A stretch of 64,000 nucleotides of DNA from Sorex araneus (Eukaryota > Chordata > Mammalia > Eulipotyphla > Soricidae), in contig NC_073306.1 in the NCBI RefSeq assembly GCF_027595985.1, forward strand, positions 98,058,926 through 98,122,925. Reading direction: 5' to 3'. Both the position numbers and the translations under genes were made by a program. How positions within the stretch are numbered: the stretch's first letter is position 1; each line of letters starts with the position of its first letter. The notes under the pieces are model-generated. The model saw nothing but the letters and a program-made list of their open reading frames with translations, was not told the DNA's origin and made no database searches. Of the stretch, positions 10,850-33,777 are shown piece after piece.

Positions 10850-11330
10850 TCAGTTTGGGGATGTGACTTGGCAGAGCCCTTGCCTTGCATGTATGAGGCC
10901 CTAGATTTGATTTCCAGCACTGAAAAATAAATCATACAGAAATGTACAAGTTAGAATGTGAGAGGCCCTAGTTATTCTCTTCCTCTCTAAATAACCAGTG
11001 TAAATATTAATTTAGAATATTACTAGACTTCAAAAAAAGCTACACATTTGTATATCTTAACAAAAATGGGATCAGAGGATGGAAACATAGCTTAGTGGTG
11101 GAGAACTTGACTAGCATGTACATGTCCTTGGATTTGATTCCTTAGCACCAAGATTAAAAAGAAAAAAGGTTTCTCTGGCCTGAGGGAGATGCTCAAAGGT
11201 ATGAAGCATGTGTTTTACATGCTTAATCACTGGCACAATATGATCCTCTCTTCCTGGTGTCATAGGGTTCTCTGAGTAACCAAATTTAGCAGGATATGGC
11301 CCAAAAACCTAGAGGAGGAAAAAGGAATAA
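10850..11330 (+). repeat. Short tRNA-SINE remnants
   Basis: Three fragments with head-like phrases: cttgccttgcatgtatgagg (about 10880), tagcttagtggtggagaac (about 11090) and atgaagcatgtgttttacat (about 11200). All lack clear 3' ends. Confidence 0.4.
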
Positions 11331-11510
11331 TTTCATATGCATTGTTCTGTAATCTTTGTCATACGGTAGCCTATTTTAATTTCAAACATTTATCAAAATG
11401 TCCCCTTTGATACTGTCTTGATTCCCTTGTGTGAAATGTTTGTCATAGTGTCATAATAATCCCTTGAATCATTGCCATAATTTAATTCTGTATTTTAAAT
11501 ATAAGTGGTT

Positions 11511-11690
11511 GGGACTGGAGAAATAGTACAGCAGGTAATGTGCTTGCCTTGTATGTGGCCTGCCAAGTTCGATCTTCGGCATTCCATATGGTTCTCAGAG
11601 CACCACCAGGAATGATGCTTGGGTATAGAGCCCGGAGTTATCCTGGAGCATCTTTGGGGTGGCCCCCAAAGAAAACAAAACAGAAAGCCT
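11511..11690 (+). mobile_element. SINE-A, diverged
   Basis: gggactggagaaatagtacag head, catatggttctcagagcac body, A-rich tail. Confidence 0.75.
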
Positions 11691-11856
11691 AAGGGCATGA
11701 TAAACAAGAACAGAATAAAGAGAAAAGAATTAAGGCAGAAAACAAATAGTAGAAAAAGTAAAAGAATAACTTATTTGACTACATGCATAAAACAGCAACT
11801 AATAAGTTTAGAAACTATCTGGGTTACATCATTAGTCTGTGTGATTTTTGTCTTTT

Positions 11857-12035
11857 TTTTTTTTTTTTTTTGCTTTTTGAGTCACACCTGGCGATGCACA
11901 GGGGCTACTCCTGGCTCTTCACTCAGGAATTACCCCTGGCGGTGCTCAGGGGACGATATGGGATGCTGGAAATCGAACCCGGGTCGGCCGCGTGCAAGGC
12001 AAACGCCCTACCCGCTGTGCTATCACTCCAGCCCC
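11857..12035 (-). mobile_element. SINE-A with 16-bp duplication
   Basis: Near-consensus copy. The duplication gtgatttttgtctttt is at 11841-11856 and 12036-12051, so it is a recent insertion. Confidence 0.95.
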
Positions 12036-12284
12036 GTGATTTTTGTCTTTTAACTGGTGCGCTGCTTAGCAAAACCATAATAATAAAATTTAGGGGGGTG
12101 TTCAATCACAGTTAAACATCTATTAAAGATCAATATTCTCAAGACTGATTCATAATGATTTAAGTACTTTAACTAGGTATTTTATGCATATTGCCTTAAA
12201 CACTTGTTAAGACTAAGTTGAAGATGTGTGTCAGTGCGCACTTGGGGCTCTTCTGGGTAGAGGAGGAGTTATTCCGGATTCTGC

Positions 12285-12400
12285 TGGGGATGGAGCTGGG
12301 GTGGGTTGCACGCGACCGACCTGGGTTGGATCCCCAGCATCCTGTATGGTCCCCCAGCACAGCCAGGAGTAATTCCTGAGCATTGCTGGGTGTGACCTGT
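12285..12400 (+). repeat. Partial SINE-A
   Basis: Lacks part of the head but has ccgacctgggttggatcccc and the body to gggtgtgacc, where a SINE-R in the other orientation begins. Confidence 0.65.
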
Positions 12401-12650
12401 CACTGTCACTGTCATCTCGCTTGCTCATCGATTTGCTCAAGCGGGCACCAGTAACGTCTCCATTGTGAGACTGGTTGTTACTGTTTTTGGCATATCGAAT
12501 ACCCATGGGGAGCTTGCCAGGCTCTGCCTTGCGGCGGGTGGGATACTTTCGGTAGCTTGCCAGGCTCTCCGAGAGGGGCGAAGGAATCGAACCTGGGTTG
12601 GCCGCGTGCAAGGCAAACGCCCTACCCGTTGCGCTACCGCTCCAGCCCAA
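12401..12650 (-). mobile_element. SINE-R
   Basis: tgtcactgtcactgtcatc tail repeats, atcgatttgctcaagcgggc RTE-type end, ggcatatcgaataccc, then the tRNA-like head ending gcgctaccgctccagcccaa. It lies about 420 bases upstream of the CENPV start codon. Confidence 0.88.
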
Positions 12651-12779
12651 AAAGAAGGGGGGTGGGGTGGGGGAAAGGACTGATTTCGACTCTGGAGCAG
12701 GTAGCTGGAGCGCGGCATTTAAGAGCATTAGCTTCTTTGGGGTGCACAGTGGTTCTTGCAAGGTATGTGCTGTGCAAGC

Positions 12780-23442
<10,663 letters not shown>

Positions 23443-23750
23443 ACCTACACTTCTCCTCCCTGAGAAGGAGGAACTGGGGCTACCACCTGGCTCTCCCTCT
23501 ACGCCTCAGTGGTGCTCGTGAATGTGACTGATCCAGTCTGCCAGTTCTGCTGGCCAGCAGATATCTCATTTTGCTCTAGTTACCACTTTCTGTAGGCAGC
23601 TCTTTGTCCCTCCTTGAAAAATCAAAATCAAATTTTGTCCCTCCATCAAAATTTGATGTAGGCTTGTTGACCTTTCTCTACCCAACTTTTGTGTGATCTT
23701 TTAGAAAAATAAATATTTTTAACATTAAAGAGGTTACTATGGTTTATCAT
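23443..23750 (+). promoter_or_regulatory. CENPV: CENPV 3' UTR with poly(A) signals
   Basis: Non-repetitive sequence after the stop. AATAAA lies at 23708-23713 and ATTAAA at 23724-23729; cleavage is expected at about 23730-23750, where a TG-rich stretch (ttactatggtttatc) follows. Confidence 0.8.
23708..23713 (+). terminator. CENPV: CENPV polyadenylation signal AATAAA
   Basis: Canonical hexamer 266 bases after the stop codon. A second, ATTAAA, follows 16 bases later. Confidence 0.8.
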
Positions 23751-23895
23751 TTTCTTTGCACATCTATTTTACTTCTGAGGTCAAATCATTTCATAGATCT
23801 TTGCTGAGCACAATGGTGAAGCTATATTGGGAGAGAGATAGGGTATAGATTCAAAGTAGAGCATTTGAGCATCCTTTTTCTTTGATAGGTAAGTC

Positions 23896-24290
23896 AGGGG
23901 CCAGAGGTGGGAAGGTGCTTGCTTTGCACACAGCTGACTCTACCTGGAATCCTGAATGAGTGAGCACTGCTGGGTAATCACAAACCCATCCACCCCTCCT
24001 TAAACAAACAAACAAAAAAGATAAACCAGCTAATTTACCATTTGATCATGTGAATGTTTAGATTATTGTCTCTTCTCTTCCCTTTGTTGCTGCTGCTGTG
24101 ATAGCCAGCAGTCATACATGTTTGGTTGTGGTGCTGGCCAAGGGTCACATACTGTCCCCTGCCCACTGATTATTACACACTTCTGTCCCAATTTCTGGGC
24201 ACACTAGGGGTCACACTTAGTTGGGGTGCTACAGCATATTCTGATGGTAGTGATTTCCTGGGGTTGAACTGGCTATAGTGCTCACACCTT
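23896..24290 (+). repeat. Diverged SINE-A remnants
   Basis: A + strand remnant at 23896-24000 (gggccagaggtgggaaggtg ... aacaaac) and very eroded fragments to 24290. Confidence 0.4.
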
Positions 24291-24440
24291 TTTTTAAACT
24301 TTTTTATTTAGTCACTGTGAGATAGACCCTCACAAAGCTGTTCATTATTGGATTTCAGTCATACAGTGCTCCAACACCCATCTCTCCACCACTGTATATT
24401 TTCTAGTACCTGTGTTCCCAAGTTCCCTCCCATCACCCCC

Positions 24441-25779
24441 TGTGTAATCTCCAGGGCAGCTAGGGAGCCCCGACGGCTCTCTCTCTCTTACTGCCCACAT
24501 TCGGTGGTGCCTCTTGCCCACCCGACGCAGCCAATGCCATGGACAGATGAAGGAGGAAATGAGGTTGGTGGTGATCAGTTGCCGTTTATTCCATTCTCCC
24601 CACGCACCTGTTCCAGTCTCACTGAGCCCTCATTCTAGTCTTACACTGCCCCTCATTCCTGTCTCCTGTCTCTCCTGCTCATGTCCCTGTGTTCCATTTT
24701 GCTGCTTCGTCTCTCCCCACACCTGCTCCTGCATTCTTCCCCTACATTCTTCTCCCTGTCCCCCTTGCTAGTCTCTCTATGCTCCCACCTTGCTGCCCTG
24801 CTCTCTCTCTCATCTCTCTCTCTCTTCTCTCTCCAATTCCTCCCACATTGAGGGTAGCAGAATCAACACATCAAAAGCCCTTCCTGATGGCCCATCAGGT
24901 TCAAGGGGTGTTGCTCCTCTCCTTAGTCTATTAACTTAATTAACATCTTAATTAACATCTTAATTCTACTTCTTAATATTAGTTATGTTGTATGAACACA
25001 GAGATACATTGAGCTTGTAGGGTGCTCTCCTGGGGACATCTCGTTATAGATCTCAGACTACAGTGCTCAGGCCAGATTAATCTTTCCTCCTAACCCTAGC
25101 AGGGTCCTAATCCAGTTATTACTTTTTGGATCATGACAGAATTTGTTCATAACCATGCTTTTTTTTTTTTCGCTTTTTTTGGGGGGTCACACCTGGTGAT
25201 GCACAGGGGTTACTCCTGGCTTTGCACTCAGGAATTACTCCTGGCAGTGCTCAGGGGACCAAATGGGATGCTGGGAATCTAACCTAGGTGGGCCGTGTGC
25301 AAGGCAAACGCCCTACCCGCTGTGCTATCACTCCAGCCCCTGACCATTCTCTTATAGTTAAGTATTATGGTTCTTTGGCCAGGCCCATTTTGATGCCAGG
25401 GTAGCTCACAGCTTGCTCTGGGTTCGTCCAGTCCCTCATCGGGACCCTGCTTTGGGGGTACTAGGAAGTAAGGGCAACTGAGGCTTAAGTTGAGAGAACA
25501 GATGCCCGGGAGTGAATATCATTTGGAGTCAGTTAACTCCCAAGTTACAAAAGCATAGCATTAACTGTCTTCCTGTGTCTATACAAAAAAGGACATTGCT
25601 CTGAATTAACTATACAAAGGTCTTACAGAGAAGAGAAAAGCAATATTTACAAGTCAACAGAGCACAAAGAAAGAGGTTACAAATAAACACAAATGGGAGC
25701 ACTGTGATGTGAGTAACTCAACCTAAGCTTCCTGTGGCAAGGCAGAAAGGACAAACCAATGTTATCCTGTTATCCTACA
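24441..25779 (-). mobile_element. Solo LTR of a retrovirus-like element (family 'LTR-1'), copy 1
   Basis: Starts tgtgtaatc and ends ctaca on the + strand, so TG...CA; flanked by a perfect 6-bp duplication ACCCCC (24435-24440, 25780-25785). Six bases is the duplication length usual for beta-like (ERV2) retroviruses. On the minus strand gaataaacggcaactgatc (complement near 24577-24600) supplies a poly(A) signal. About 1.1 kb without the inserted SINE. Paralogous to pieces at 29258, 31307 and 38040. No internal genes are present. Confidence 0.75.
25158..25340 (-). mobile_element. SINE-A inside the LTR
   Basis: Near-consensus. The LTR reads ...ataaccatgc | SINE | tgaccattctcttatag, matching the uninterrupted copy near 32765. 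Confidence 0.93.
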
Positions 25780-25824
25780 ACCCCCCACCCCCAACCTCCT
25801 ACCTGCATCTATGGCAGGCGCTTT

Positions 25825-25828
<4 letters not shown>

Positions 25829-25877
<49 letters not shown>
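25829..25877. repeat. (CT)n microsatellite grown from the L1 3' UTR purine tract
   Basis: Lies between gcgcttttcttct and ccccttttgggcattgtgg, the same place where sense L1s here have a short gagggagaga tract. Confidence 0.93.
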
Positions 25878-25879
<2 letters not shown>

Positions 25880-26098
25880 CTTTTGGGCATTGTGGTTTGC
25901 AATATTGATACTGAAAGGTTATCAAGAATATCCCTTTACTTATTTTTAACACTCAGTTCTTGTCCAGCATGATCATTCTATTATTGTCATACCGGCCTCT
26001 TCTATCTTACCTATCCTCCGCCCCACACAGACCTGTGATTAGGTCCAACCATATTACCAGTCCTCCTAACTCCTGTTTTCCCTTGCCATGGATTTTAG

Positions 26099-26099
<1 letters not shown>

Positions 26100-26143
<44 letters not shown>

Positions 26144-26160
26144 TATATATGTATATATAA
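26100..26160. repeat. (TA)n microsatellite in the antisense L1
   Basis: About 34 bases of pure TA then cacacacatatatatg. Confidence 0.93.
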
Positions 26161-26711
26161 CGTATCACAAATGAATGCAGTCATTCTATATCTGTCTTGC
26201 TCCTTCTGACTCATTTCACTCGCATGATACTCTGCATATTCATCCATTTATAGGCGAATTTTATGACTACATTTTTCCTAATAGCTGCATAGTATTCTAT
26301 TGTGTAGACAGAATAGTTTCTTTAGTTTCTTTGTCTGTTTGTTCTCAGGCACTCAGGTTTTTTCCAGATTCTGGCTATGGTGAATAGTGCTGCAGTGAAC
26401 ACAGGAATGTGGATGGTTTTTCTGCTGCGTGTTTTTGGGTCCCCAGGGTATATTCCCAGAAGTGGTATTGCTGGGTCAAATCGGAGCTCAATTTCTCGTT
26501 TTTTGAGAAATGTCCTTTTCAAAAAGGCTAGACTAGTCAGTATTCCCACCAACAATGAAGGAGAGTCCCTTTCTCCCCAACATTCACACCAATGCTGGTT
26601 ACCTTTGTTCTTTTGGATGTCTCTGTAGTATGAGATGGTATCTCACTGTTACTTTGATCTGCTGCTTCCTGATAATTAGTGATGAAAAGCATTTTTCAAG
26701 TATGCTTTTTG

Positions 26712-27487
26712 CTCAAAAAATTAGAAATTGAGCTCCCATTTGACCCAGCAATACCACTTCTGGGAATATATCCTGGAGATGCAAAAAAAGTATAGTAGAA
26801 ATGACATCAGCACTTGTATATTCATTGCTGCACTATTTACAATAGCCAGAATCTGGAAAGAACCCAAATGCCCGAGAACAGATGACTGATTAAAGAAACT
26901 TTGGTACATCTACACAATGGAGCTGTTAGAAAGGATGAAATCATGAAATTTGCATATAAGTGGATCAACATGGAGAGTATCATGTTTAGTGAAATGAGTC
27001 AGAAAGAGAGGGACAGACATAGAAAGATTGCACTCATTTGTGGAATGTAACAGAATGGGAGACTTACACCCAAGAATAGTAGAGATGAATACCAAGAGGA
27101 TTGCTCCACGGCTTGGAAACCGGCCTCACATGCTGGGGGAAAAGGCAGATAGAGAAGGAACCACCAAGTTTGGGGTGCTTGGAGGGCCTGCTCAGGATGG
27201 GAGATGCATGCTGAAAGTAGACTATAAACTGAATGATGGCCACTCTATTGCAAACCACAACACCCGAAAAAAGAGAGAGAGCAAAAGGGAATGCCCTGCC
27301 AAAGAGGAGAGGGTAGGGTGGGAGGGATGCTGGGAACATTGGTGGTGGAGAATGGGCACTAGTGAAGGGATAGGTACTCGATCATTGTATGACTCAAATG
27401 GAAGCACGAAAGTTTGTAAGTCTGTAACTGTACCTCATGGTGATTCATTTAAAAAATATAAAAAATAAAAAAATAAATAAAAATAAA
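26712..27487 (+). mobile_element. L1 3' end inserted into the antisense L1
   Basis: Starts at ctcaaaaaattagaaattga (ORF2 C-terminus) and runs to the A-rich tail. The 11-bp duplication tatgctttttg / tgtgccttttg (26701-26711, 27488-27498) has two differences, so it is moderately old. Confidence 0.88.
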
Positions 27488-27659
27488 TGTGCCTTTTGGC
27501 TTCTTTGAGAAAGTTTCTGTTCATCGCCCCATTTTCTTATGGGATTGGATGCTTTTTTTCTTGTAGAGTTCAACCAATGCCTTGTATATCTTTGATATTA
27601 ACCCCTTATCAGAAGGGTGTTGAGTGAATATCTTTTCTTCACACCTTTCTTTAGGAAGG

Positions 27660-27950
27660 GAGCCTCTCCAGCTGTTCTTGGGGCCCAAGGGGCACACCAG
27701 TGGAACCCATCTGTTCCTTTGTGTGTGTGCTGGGGGCTCCAAAGCAGTGCTCAATGACACTTGGCCAACTAGGGCAGTGAGTTCAGTGCTGGCCCCCAAG
27801 GATATGGTGCTGCTTATACACTGTAGTGTGGGGGACGCCCAGGACACACTCAGCAGTGCCCAGGCAGCCATCGGTGCCAGGGGTCAAACTGGAGTCCCAT
27901 GCATGCAAAGCATGTACCCTGACCCTGTGCTAATTCCCCAGCCTCTGTCT
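27660..27950 (-). repeat. Diverged SINE-A-like remnant
   Basis: Weak similarity: tgccaggggtcaaactggag and atgcaaagcatgtaccctga resemble the reverse-complement body and head. Confidence 0.35.
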
Positions 27951-27989
27951 CTTTCACTTTTTTAAGAAAGTAATATAGCATTATAACAG

Positions 27990-28165
27990 TATATATTTTT
28001 AAAGTTTATTTTCATAAAGTTGTTCACAATAATTACATCCAATATTTCAACACCAATCGCACCAGCATTACACCTTCCCACCACCATTATTATTTTGTAT
28101 TGCTTGTTATGAATAGTATGAGATGTCTGTAAGGGTCTACCTCACAGTGATTCAACAAAAAATTA
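27990..28165 (-). repeat. Old L1 3' end remnant
   Basis: aaagtttattttcataaagt, ttcaacaccaatcgcaccag, ttcccaccaccattatt: an eroded form of the L1 3' terminus. Confidence 0.5.
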
Positions 28166-28751
28166 AAAAAAATAGAATGCTATGTTGCTTAGCTGCAAAA
28201 CTGATAGTGCACTCCTGGGATTATAAAATTTTAAATAATTTGGGTCTGGAGACATCTCTGCAATGAGCTGCTTTGTTCCAAGGTTCATTTGTGAGTCTCT
28301 GGATCATGGACATTGATACGCTCAAATGGCACCTGGAGGCAGTTTGTGGGCATGACAACCAGGACCTCACAAGGGCAGAGAGATGGAAAGGGGTGGCTCA
28401 TTCCTGGCTCCTGAGGCCCAGAGTTTTCAGTCACTGTTCCCACATGCCTGTGTTTTTCAGTGGGTTCATTCACTTGTGTGGGGGGCTTGGAAGTAGCCTG
28501 TGAAAATCAGCCATGAGGGTGGCGGTGATTGGGTTCTGAAGGTTGTGCGTGCCTGGTTCATTTGAAGGTGGAGGGCTGACACTGTCCACATCTGAAGTGC
28601 CCTGGTGAGATAGCTTCTTATTATATAAACATCTCTATTATACTACTTTTGTAATTGTTTTTGTTTGTTTCTTTGGTTGTATTAGGAATTGAACCCAAGG
28701 CCTCATACTTTGCTATGTATGCTATGCACTTTACCACTATAATTTTTGGTT

Positions 28752-29008
28752 TATGGTACATAGCACAGTGGGTAGGGCGTTGCTACCTTGCACGTAGCCG
28801 ACCTGGGTTTGATTGCTTCATCCCTCTTGGAGAGCTCGGCAAGCTACCGAGAGTATCCTGCCCGCACGGCAGAGCCTGGCAAGCTACCTGTGGCGTATTT
28901 GATATGCCAAAAACAGTAACAACAAGTCTCACCATGGAGATGTTACTGGTGCCCATTCGAGCAAACTGATGAACAACGGGACGACAGTGTGACAGTGCTA
29001 CAGTTACA
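28752..29008 (+). mobile_element. SINE-R, full length
   Basis: Head gtacatagcacagtgggtag, B box GGTTTGATTGC, body agctaccgagagtatcctgc, tail ggagatgttactggtgccc ... cgacagtgtgacagtgctac. Confidence 0.9.
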
Positions 29009-29257
29009 TATAGCTCTTTATTTAGAAATTTTTTTTAAATTGGCTTTTAAATTTTGTATTGGTATGAGGAAGGGGGTTCGCACCTTATCCTCAAAATAGA
29101 TAACTATTACATAGAACACTTAATGACTAATCTATACCCTGATTTAAAATTCCATTTATTAAATGGTATGATTTCTGGACACGTTATTTGTTCTTTTGAT
29201 GTTTTGTTGCATAGTGCCACAAATATCATAGTTTTAATGCCCTGAAGTGTAAAAAAC

Positions 29258-29985
<728 letters not shown>

Positions 29986-29989
29986 CAGG

Positions 29990-31185
29990 CCTGGCTAGCA
30001 CCTAAAATCTGCATGTCAAAGACCAGCCAGGCTGCTTGTGAGAAAAGGAAAACTGCCTCTGAAATTATTTCCAGAAGGCAGCTGAAAAAGGGAAAATATT
30101 CCTGTCTGCAGTGCTGGTCTCCAACACTGAAGTTTTATGATGTGTTTTTAAAAACTGATGTGGAGACCTGGACTAGAGGGTAGGTCACACACCAGCCTGA
30201 GGGAGATGTGCTTTGGAGCCTCTAGTGGTTGCAGCACTAATGGGAGTTGCATCCCCCTGCCTGAGCACCTCTGAGAATGATCCCTATTAAAACATCATCT
30301 GAGGGGCTATCTCCTCTTAACTATCATTTTCTGTTCTCCTTATCGTCCAGACGAATTCAAAATAGGAGTATCAAGTACCATATAAAATTATGTTTGAATA
30401 TTGATGAAGAGTATAATATGTAAGCTCTAAATTGGAGAGAACACACTTCTTACAGCACTGTTTCATCACCTAGGAAAGTAGCTTGACTCACTAGTTGGTT
30501 CATTTATGCCTCTCAGTCAAGTGTTTTAGATTTATAATCTTATAGGTCTTTATACATTTATACTTTGCAGTTACCTATTGCTGGTGCAGAAGAATGTTGC
30601 TGTGTTTTATATGTTAATTCTTATCCAGCCACTGGAGTCCCTAGCGACTGTCAGGATATTGCAGTTACTCAGGACCAGTCCGATGTGCTTTCTGGGAACT
30701 CACACACTGGGCTTTCCTGCTCAGCAACAATGCTGCCACCAGGTGATACTCAAAATGACTCAGGCCCAATTAATGGGAGAAACAACACTTAGGCAATTCT
30801 GAGCTGGTAGGCCCTGCTCACCAGTCCCAACCCCCTGAGATACTGCCCCTACTCAGACTTTATCAGATTATTCAGCCTTTAAATATTGTTTGCTAAAATT
30901 CCATGCAGATTTTCCCAATAATATTATCAACTTGAGACAGGAAGAACTTTGGCAGGAGGTCGGGGACACAGGGATACAGAGGAAGCCTTGACTAAGACCT
31001 TTACACTTTGATTAAACTGGAACTATGTTTCTATTGTCCTTCTTTGAGGAGCAGTAGAACTGCTCTTCATAAAAAAATGAATTAATTTTAATATAGATAA
31101 AAGTCACAATTGTTGACACAGTTCTGGAGTTGCAAATTGATTAGATAAAAGTTCCAATATTAAAACCAATAAGGATAAAATATCA
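29990..31185. other. No gene recognised
   Basis: Mostly unique-looking sequence. Short open frames around 30565-30800 have no family I recognise, no splice context and no conserved motif. Confidence 0.35.
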
Positions 31186-31338
31186 ATTATGTGAAAATTG
31201 TTATAGCTGATCATGGATTGTTAAAGCCTTGTCTAAGTATTTATTAAGCTGTTTATTGCTAGTTAAGTCTTCTGTATTGTTTTTGTTAGCTTCAATGTTA
31301 CTTTCCTGTGTGTTCAAGAAAGAAGAGAGGGCCTCAGC

Positions 31339-31361
31339 GGGGGGGGGGGGGGGGGGGGGGG
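31339..31361. repeat. Poly(G) run of 23
   Basis: Uninterrupted G run near the end of the LTR, with a likely uncertain base count. Confidence 0.9.
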
Positions 31362-31911
31362 TGGCGCAGGGCTCTATCTCTCCTGCTGCCCGAGTTCGGT
31401 AGTCTCATGCTACTTCCCCCACCCCGGGAAGGCTGATGGAGATGGGCAGGTAAGGAAGGAATGAGTGCCAGGCTGGTCGTGTCAATTGCAGTTTATTCCA
31501 ATCTCCATTCCTGTTCTTCCCTCTCTCAGCCCTTCTGCTTCTGTCTCTCCCAAGCCCCGCTCACTCTCACTTCTTTCACCTTGTGCTCTGCTTCTGTGTC
31601 TCCTCTGCTTTTGCGTGTTCTCCTGTGCTTCTGTGTGTTCCCCCTGATGTAGGCAGGTAGATAGGGAAAGGCCCTTGGCAATGAAAATTGAGATTTAACA
31701 GAGTCTCTGGGAAGGGGACTCTTAAGATGTGCAGATTCAAGAAAACAAAAGACCCGGAAGAAACCATCAGCAGACCCTGAGGACAATAGACCCCTCCCCA
31801 GGGGGTTCCCCAAAGAAGGCCATCACCACTCCCAACCTCCCTGGTAACCTCCTTAGCAACGGACTTTTACCTGGGAAGAAGCCCCCACGTGGGGGCAGGT
31901 TGGAGAAACCC

Positions 31912-31917
31912 TATAAA
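31912..31917 (+). promoter_or_regulatory. TATA box of the solo LTR
   Basis: ccTATAAAgg; U3 would span 31645 to about 31940. Confidence 0.65.
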
Positions 31918-32168
31918 GGCCACCTTGAACAAAGGAAGTGCGCGCATATGTTGCCTGAGCCCATGTGCTGCTTGTGCCATGTGGCCGAGCACATGTGTCG
32001 CCCGCATCTCCCCCCTTGAGATGTGTACTTTCATGCTTTCGTGTCCAGTGCTAGGGTGTGTGTAGAGCTCTCTCCATCTTTGGAGGAGCCCGCGTTCTTT
32101 CTTGAGCGCGTTACTCCTACTGGTTTTCCTTTTCCACTTATCCCTTCCTCCTTCCCTAAGACCTTCTA

Positions 32169-32174
32169 AATAAA
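32169..32174 (+). terminator. Poly(A) signal of the solo LTR
   Basis: ctAATAAAgtctgttac within R, 257 bases after the TATA box. Confidence 0.7.
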
Positions 32175-33777
32175 GTCTGTTACTTCACTGCTTGTCTACT
32201 CCTGAAATTCTTTTCCGCGAGCGAGACAAGAACCCAGTAACCCTGGGTCCCGGGTGTTTGAGGTGGTTGGAGAGAAAGTGACCGTCTTTCTCCTCCCCGC
32301 TTCACGAAAGTCACCCGTGGGGCCCACCGACATCACCCCTACTTCTATGTCTTCTCCCCACCTTCTCCTACAGTCTTAGTTTATATAGCAATCACATAGG
32401 GTGGTAACACAAAGGTGGGTTGGAACATTAACAAATCAACAAAGAGGTAAGACCACTCGTCAAGGACAAAATCTCATCTAAGAATATTCCTAGATCTGCT
32501 CAAGGGTGGGATCCAAACAAGAGTGTGTCACTTTCTTCTTTCTTCAACTAGCAATCCACTTAAATAGTTGTAGTAAATCTACTTCTAATGTTTCTAGCAA
32601 TGTCATTCTGGATGAGCACAGTAAGAGATATAAACTTAAAGTTTGGTTCTTCCTGAGGACATCTCACTATACATTCCAGATGACAGTCCTCAGGCCAGGT
32701 TAATCTTCCTAACCCCGGCAGGGTCCTAATCTCATCGTTACCTTTGGGTCATGACAGCATTTGTCCATGATCATGCCCTCAACTTATAGTTGAGTATTGT
32801 GGCGCTTTGGCCTGGCCCATCTCGATGCCAGGGTAGCTCACAGCTTGCCCTGGGTCCATTCCGTCCCTCAACGGGACCCTGCTTTTGGGGTGCTAGGAAC
32901 TAAGGGCAACTGAGTTGAGAAAGCAGATGCCCAGGAGTAAATTTACTGGAGTCAATCAACTCCAAGTTACAAGAGCATAATATTATCTGTCTGCCTGTGT
33001 CCATACAGAAAGGACACTGCTGTAAGGTAAACTATGCAAAAGACACTAACTTACAATACAAGTTCAGAGTTCTTAGAAGGATCTGATCTTACAAGATATC
33101 AGAATCTGATTAGGGAAAAGGTGATTAACTGGTTGGGAAGGAGGGTCCAGAGAAGAGTTTGCAGATAAACAAAGGAATGGGAGTGTCCCGGGAGCACTGT
33201 GATGGGTGTAATCGGATAAACCTAAGTTCCCTGCAGCAAGGCTGAAAGGATAAACTCAAAGTGTTTTCCTACACTTTCTCATCTAATTTGGTGTGCTGTA
33301 TTTTTCAGTATTGGGGGAAGGGGGAAGCGGGAAGGGGTGGGGAGTAGGAGGGCTGCCACCCTGACTCCGAAAAGACACCAGAGTTCTCAGCCTGAGCATT
33401 GGGTACCTAAAATTATTTCCAGTTTGGTGTCTCTGCAGAGAATGTTAGTGAAGTGGTAGAGTTGAACCCTTGGCATGGCTGCAGTGGTGGTGTGGTGGGT
33501 GCAGCTGCTGGGGCTTCAGCAGAATGGGTACCTGGCCCAGCCACCTGCCAAGGGTCCCCCAAGTGTTCTTCCATTAATTAATTAATTAACATTGATTTTA
33601 GCTGCTTGGCATACATCTTCTTGGAGACTGAGTTGTGATTCGTTAGAGCAGGGTCAGTGGGTGAGCCAATGTGGCAGTAGCTGTGGGAGATGGGCCAAAC
33701 AGGGCTTCTCAATCTTTTTCCACTCATGAACCCAGTTCACATATAAGAAATTTTACTGGACTCTGGCTTGATATTAT

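Larger units (their letters stand above)
24296..27640 (-). mobile_element. Old L1 (3' half) split by an LTR and a second L1
   Basis: The host L1 runs antisense: 3' end from 24296 (acttttttatttagtcactg), broken at 24440/25780 by an LTR. It continues through its purine-tract microsatellite, 3' UTR and ORF2 end to 26711, is broken again by a sense L1 (26712-27487), and resumes (ttgagaaagtttctgttcat) to about 27640. Both interruptions are flanked by duplications and host sequence rejoins exactly across each, so the order of events is clear. Confidence 0.85.
31645..32335 (+). mobile_element. Solo LTR of a gammaretrovirus-like element, nested in the LTR-1 copy
   Basis: 691 bases with matching inverted ends TGATGT...ACATCA and a 4-bp duplication CCCC (31641-31644, 32336-32339), the length typical of gammaretroviruses. 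TATAAA lies at 31912-31917 and AATAAA at 32169-32174, in the right order and spacing for U3-R-U5 on the + strand. Host LTR sequence (gtgcttctgtgtgttcccc / ctacttctatgtcttctcc) resumes after it. No internal viral sequence remains. Confidence 0.85.
31307..33273 (-). mobile_element. LTR-1 family, copy 3, containing another solo LTR
   Basis: TG...CA ends (tgtgtgttc ... ttcctaca) with a 6-bp duplication ctttcc / ctttct (31301-31306, 33274-33279). The body matches copy 1: gccagattaatc, gcagggtcctaat, tgccagggtagctcacagct, gggaccctgcttt, aactaagggcaactgag. Minus-strand poly(A) signal region complements cagtttattcc at about 31489. The 691-bp element 31645-32335 lies inside it. Confidence 0.75.
31186..33720 (+). 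repeat. Unclassified interspersed repeat, split by the LTR
   Basis: 31186-31306 and 33274-33720 align in order with 35699-36219 and 37077-37170: aaaattgttata..., ttgctagttaagtcttctgt versus ttgctagttgagccttctgt, taatttggtgtg in both, then ctcagcctgagca versus ctcagcctgaaga. The LTR at 31307-33273 sits between ttac and tttggtgtg, which are nearly adjacent in the other copy. Class unknown. Confidence 0.55.

Noticed and set aside
27028-27468. 146-codon open frame
   Set aside because: Translation of the L1 3' UTR; no known product.
30565-30802. Two overlapping 74-75 codon frames
   Set aside because: No recognisable motif, start context or splice signal; consistent with chance.
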